This document shows positions 34,347-35,947 of a stretch of DNA of 35,947 bases, in pieces. The first letter of the stretch is position 1. Every line of letters begins with the position of its first letter. The position numbers and the translations under genes are program-made. Location: NCBI GenBank assembly GCA_030145585.1, contig JAQYVK010000109.1:1-35947 (forward strand), given 5' to 3'. The notes under the pieces were generated by a model that worked only from the letters and a program-made list of their open reading frames with translations, did not search any database and had not been told where the DNA came from. The DNA comes from Desulfatiglandales bacterium. Its GTDB lineage: Bacteria > Desulfobacterota > DSM-4660 > Desulfatiglandales > HGW-15.

Positions 34347-34435
34347 ACACCCCCACCCTAACCCTCCCCCTCGAGGGGGAGGTGCTGACTGTAGATGCTT
34401 AATTTCTTACAGTCAGCCGGGCAGGGTGGGGGTGT
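34347..34435 (+). repeat. Cloverleaf palindromic repeat, copy 4
   Basis: Perfect 13-bp outer arms (ACACCCCCACCCT, 34347-34359, with 34423-34435) enclose the 20-bp palindrome centred on CTCGAG (34363-34382) and the GCTGACTGTA/TACAGTCAGC hairpin (34384-34393/34408-34417). This is the most regular copy. It sits 14 bp upstream of the TRAP promoter -35. The remaining gap, 34436-34734, is AT-rich and shows nothing else definite until AAGGAG at 34722. Confidence 0.87.
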
Positions 34436-34734
34436 CATCCAGTTGGATCCGAGAAAAGAAATGCAAACAATATTATGCACCCAATATTAAGTCAAGATTC
34501 CGTTGGATAACCGGTATATCATTCATGTTACATGTGAATTGAGTAATACCGAAGATGGTTTCGTTATTTATAAGTGGCTTTTTAAGTATTGCATTTTGTA
34601 ATATTTCAAGCAAAGATATCATTTAAAAGTCATTCAAGAATTTTCGAAACTTGAAAATACCATTTGGATTAGTTTTTACGGGGATTTTGAAGAAAGGCAA
34701 CCCTCAACCCGAATTCTAATTAAGGAGAAATACC

Positions 34735-35583
34735 ATGAGCAACACGATATACTCGGCAACCGGTTGTGTCCGATGTAAAATAGCAAAAAAAATTATGGAT
34801 GATTAGGGGATCGCGTACGAAGATCTCAATATTAAGGGCGACGGCATGGAGGCTTTCCGTAAATTCTATGGTGCTAATCGCAGTTCCATCCACCGCGGTG
34901 ACGAAGGTCTCGAGTTTCCTATTTTTACAGACGGTACGGTGATTCGACAGGGTGTCGGTGTAGTCATCGCCTATTTGCTGGCAGAAACAAAGCTGGATGG
35001 ATTTATCCGGCGCAGCGAACTGTTTCACGGCTGGATCGACGGTCTCCATTTGTCCGGAGGGGATCCGACTCAGGCTAATGAATTTGTCTCAGTATTGAGT
35101 TTTCTGAAGGAAAACGGTCTTAAAATGGAATTGGACACCAATGGGAAGAATGCATCATTGCTGGAACAATTGTTCGAGCAAGGGTTAGGCGACAGGATTG
35201 CCATGGACATCAAAGGACCCGCAGCGCTTTACCCGACCCTGCTCGATGAGAAGGTAGATTCAGGTGAGATTGAAAAATCCATGTCCTTGGTTGCCAAGTT
35301 CCCTGAATATAAATTTTACACCACCATAGCACCGGTTATCCGGCAACCGGGAGAAAATCCGGACATCAGTTACCTGACGCCGGAAGAGGTCGGCGAAACC
35401 GCCAAATCGATCGAAGATGCCACAGGGAGCAAGAAGCATCTCTATGAATTGCGCAGCTTTGATCCGAGCGTATGTGAAGACGAGAGACTCAAAAGCATTG
35501 AACCCCTTTCCCCAAGCGAAATGTTTAATTATCGTACAGCCGCCCGCCGGTACATGGTATTGACTGAGATAGAAAAAAAATAA
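34735..35583 (+). CDS. Glutaredoxin/radical-SAM-fold protein, interrupted by an in-frame TAG
   Basis: From ATG 34735, behind TTAAGGAGA, the frame reads a glutaredoxin-like N-terminus with CVRC (C11, C14), then TAG at codon 24 (34804-34806), then 258 uninterrupted codons to TAA 35583. The part after TAG continues the glutaredoxin fold (GIAYEDLNIKGDG, FPIFTDGTVIRQG) and then a NrdG-like radical-SAM barrel (LHLSGGDPTQ, LDTNGKNA, RIAMDIKGP) that lacks the CxxxCxxC cluster motif. TAG replaces a variable residue before the conserved Gly. It may be a fresh nonsense mutation, a pyrrolysine or suppressed codon, or a sequence error. ATG 34846 could start a shorter product but has a poor ribosome-binding site and loses CVRC. 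TAG is an ordinary stop for seven other genes here. Confidence 0.72.
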
Positions 35584-35947
35584 GGCGGAGCATTCTGCGA
35601 AGGGAAGTCAAACCCTGAAATAGCTAATATAGTTTTGATTTTGATTTGTGGATCATCCCCCGATCAGACGTAGTTAATTAAGGCCCAATAATTCGGTTAT
35701 TTCCGATTGAGGAGGTGTGATCAAAGAGGGAACAAGGGGTCGAGGATTCGAAGAAATTAACCCGCCACACAAACGGCGGGGAAATATTGAATTTCGAACA
35801 AGGCCTCCGACTCCGCTTCCAGCCCGTAGGGTAGAGCCTACGCCTCGGAGAGATACTGGATCCTGGATTCTGGATAAACACAAAATCCTGGTTCTGACCT
35901 ATATCATATTATTCAATATCCGGCATCCAGAGACCGGCATCCAGCAT
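35584..35947. repeat. Repeat-rich intergenic end of the window
   Basis: No gene is supported here. Visible are a CAAGGGGTCGAGGATT word near 35730 related to those near 17456 and 32162, a CCGCC/GGCGG hairpin near 35762-35779, a copy of the 40-bp core (35800-35843: CCGCTTCCAGCCCGTAGGG followed by GCCTACGCC) matching 31863-31898 in inverse orientation, TGGATCCTGGATTCTGGAT repeats near 35858-35876 and a direct repeat CCGGCATCCAG at the very end. Minus-strand frames across it follow the repeats and are not convincing. Confidence 0.5.

Noticed and set aside
12081-34435. The dispersed palindromic repeats as a CRISPR array
   Set aside because: Copies are kilobases apart, in both orientations, without regular spacers or cas genes.
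34804-34806. General reassignment of TAG in this organism
   Set aside because: TAG ends at least seven normal genes in the window at expected family lengths, so any decoding of this TAG would have to be site-specific or inefficient.

Overview
The window looks like a chromosomal segment of an anaerobic Desulfobacterota (former Deltaproteobacteria) genome. This is an inference from gene order and gene content (xerC-hslV-hslU-argB-argD-argH, lysA-dapF-dapA-dapB-dapL, TRAP transporters, AprA-like flavoproteins), not from a database match. There is no rRNA, CRISPR array, prophage or recognisable transposase.

Left part (1-20107), mostly housekeeping. cutA (+) converges with a minus-strand pair, an EF-G2-type GTPase followed by mogA. 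A long plus-strand series follows: xerC, hslV, hslU, argB, argD, argH, a LptM-like lipoprotein, lysA, dapF, dapA, dapB, dapL, folK, a small YHS-like membrane protein, a small transaldolase, a lytic transglycosylase and pgsA. The dap/lys genes supply every step from aspartate semialdehyde to lysine through the LL-diaminopimelate aminotransferase (DapL) route. The arginine genes here lack argF and argG.

Middle (20110-20378): a strong sigma70-type promoter, tRNA-Gly(GCC), tRNA-Cys(GCA) and a clear intrinsic terminator.

Right part (20492-34333), an accessory metabolic region. A promoter drives an MFS carrier. A quartet follows: ferredoxin, AprA-like flavoprotein, second AprA-like flavoprotein, second ferredoxin. 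An orphan peptide-type ABC binding protein comes next. On the opposite strand lies a TRAP system in which a fused DctQM permease, an amidohydrolase, a UPF0261 (Tm-1-like) protein and a DctP binding protein read in the same direction. The MFS and TRAP promoters are both TTGACA-N17-TATATT. The quartet resembles adenylylsulfate reductase AprBA, but APS-binding residues appear replaced and both ferredoxins carry Asp for Cys in the second cluster. I regard this as the best candidate for an undescribed system, perhaps uptake and redox conversion of an unknown organic acid.

Right edge: a glutaredoxin/radical-SAM-fold gene is open throughout except for one in-frame TAG at codon 24.

The intergenic regions are unusually structured. 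There are four copies of a cloverleaf-like palindromic repeat (one with its inner hairpin duplicated), three arrays of tandem stem-loops (one with two hairpins whose loops are exactly complementary), and MITE-like inverted-repeat elements.
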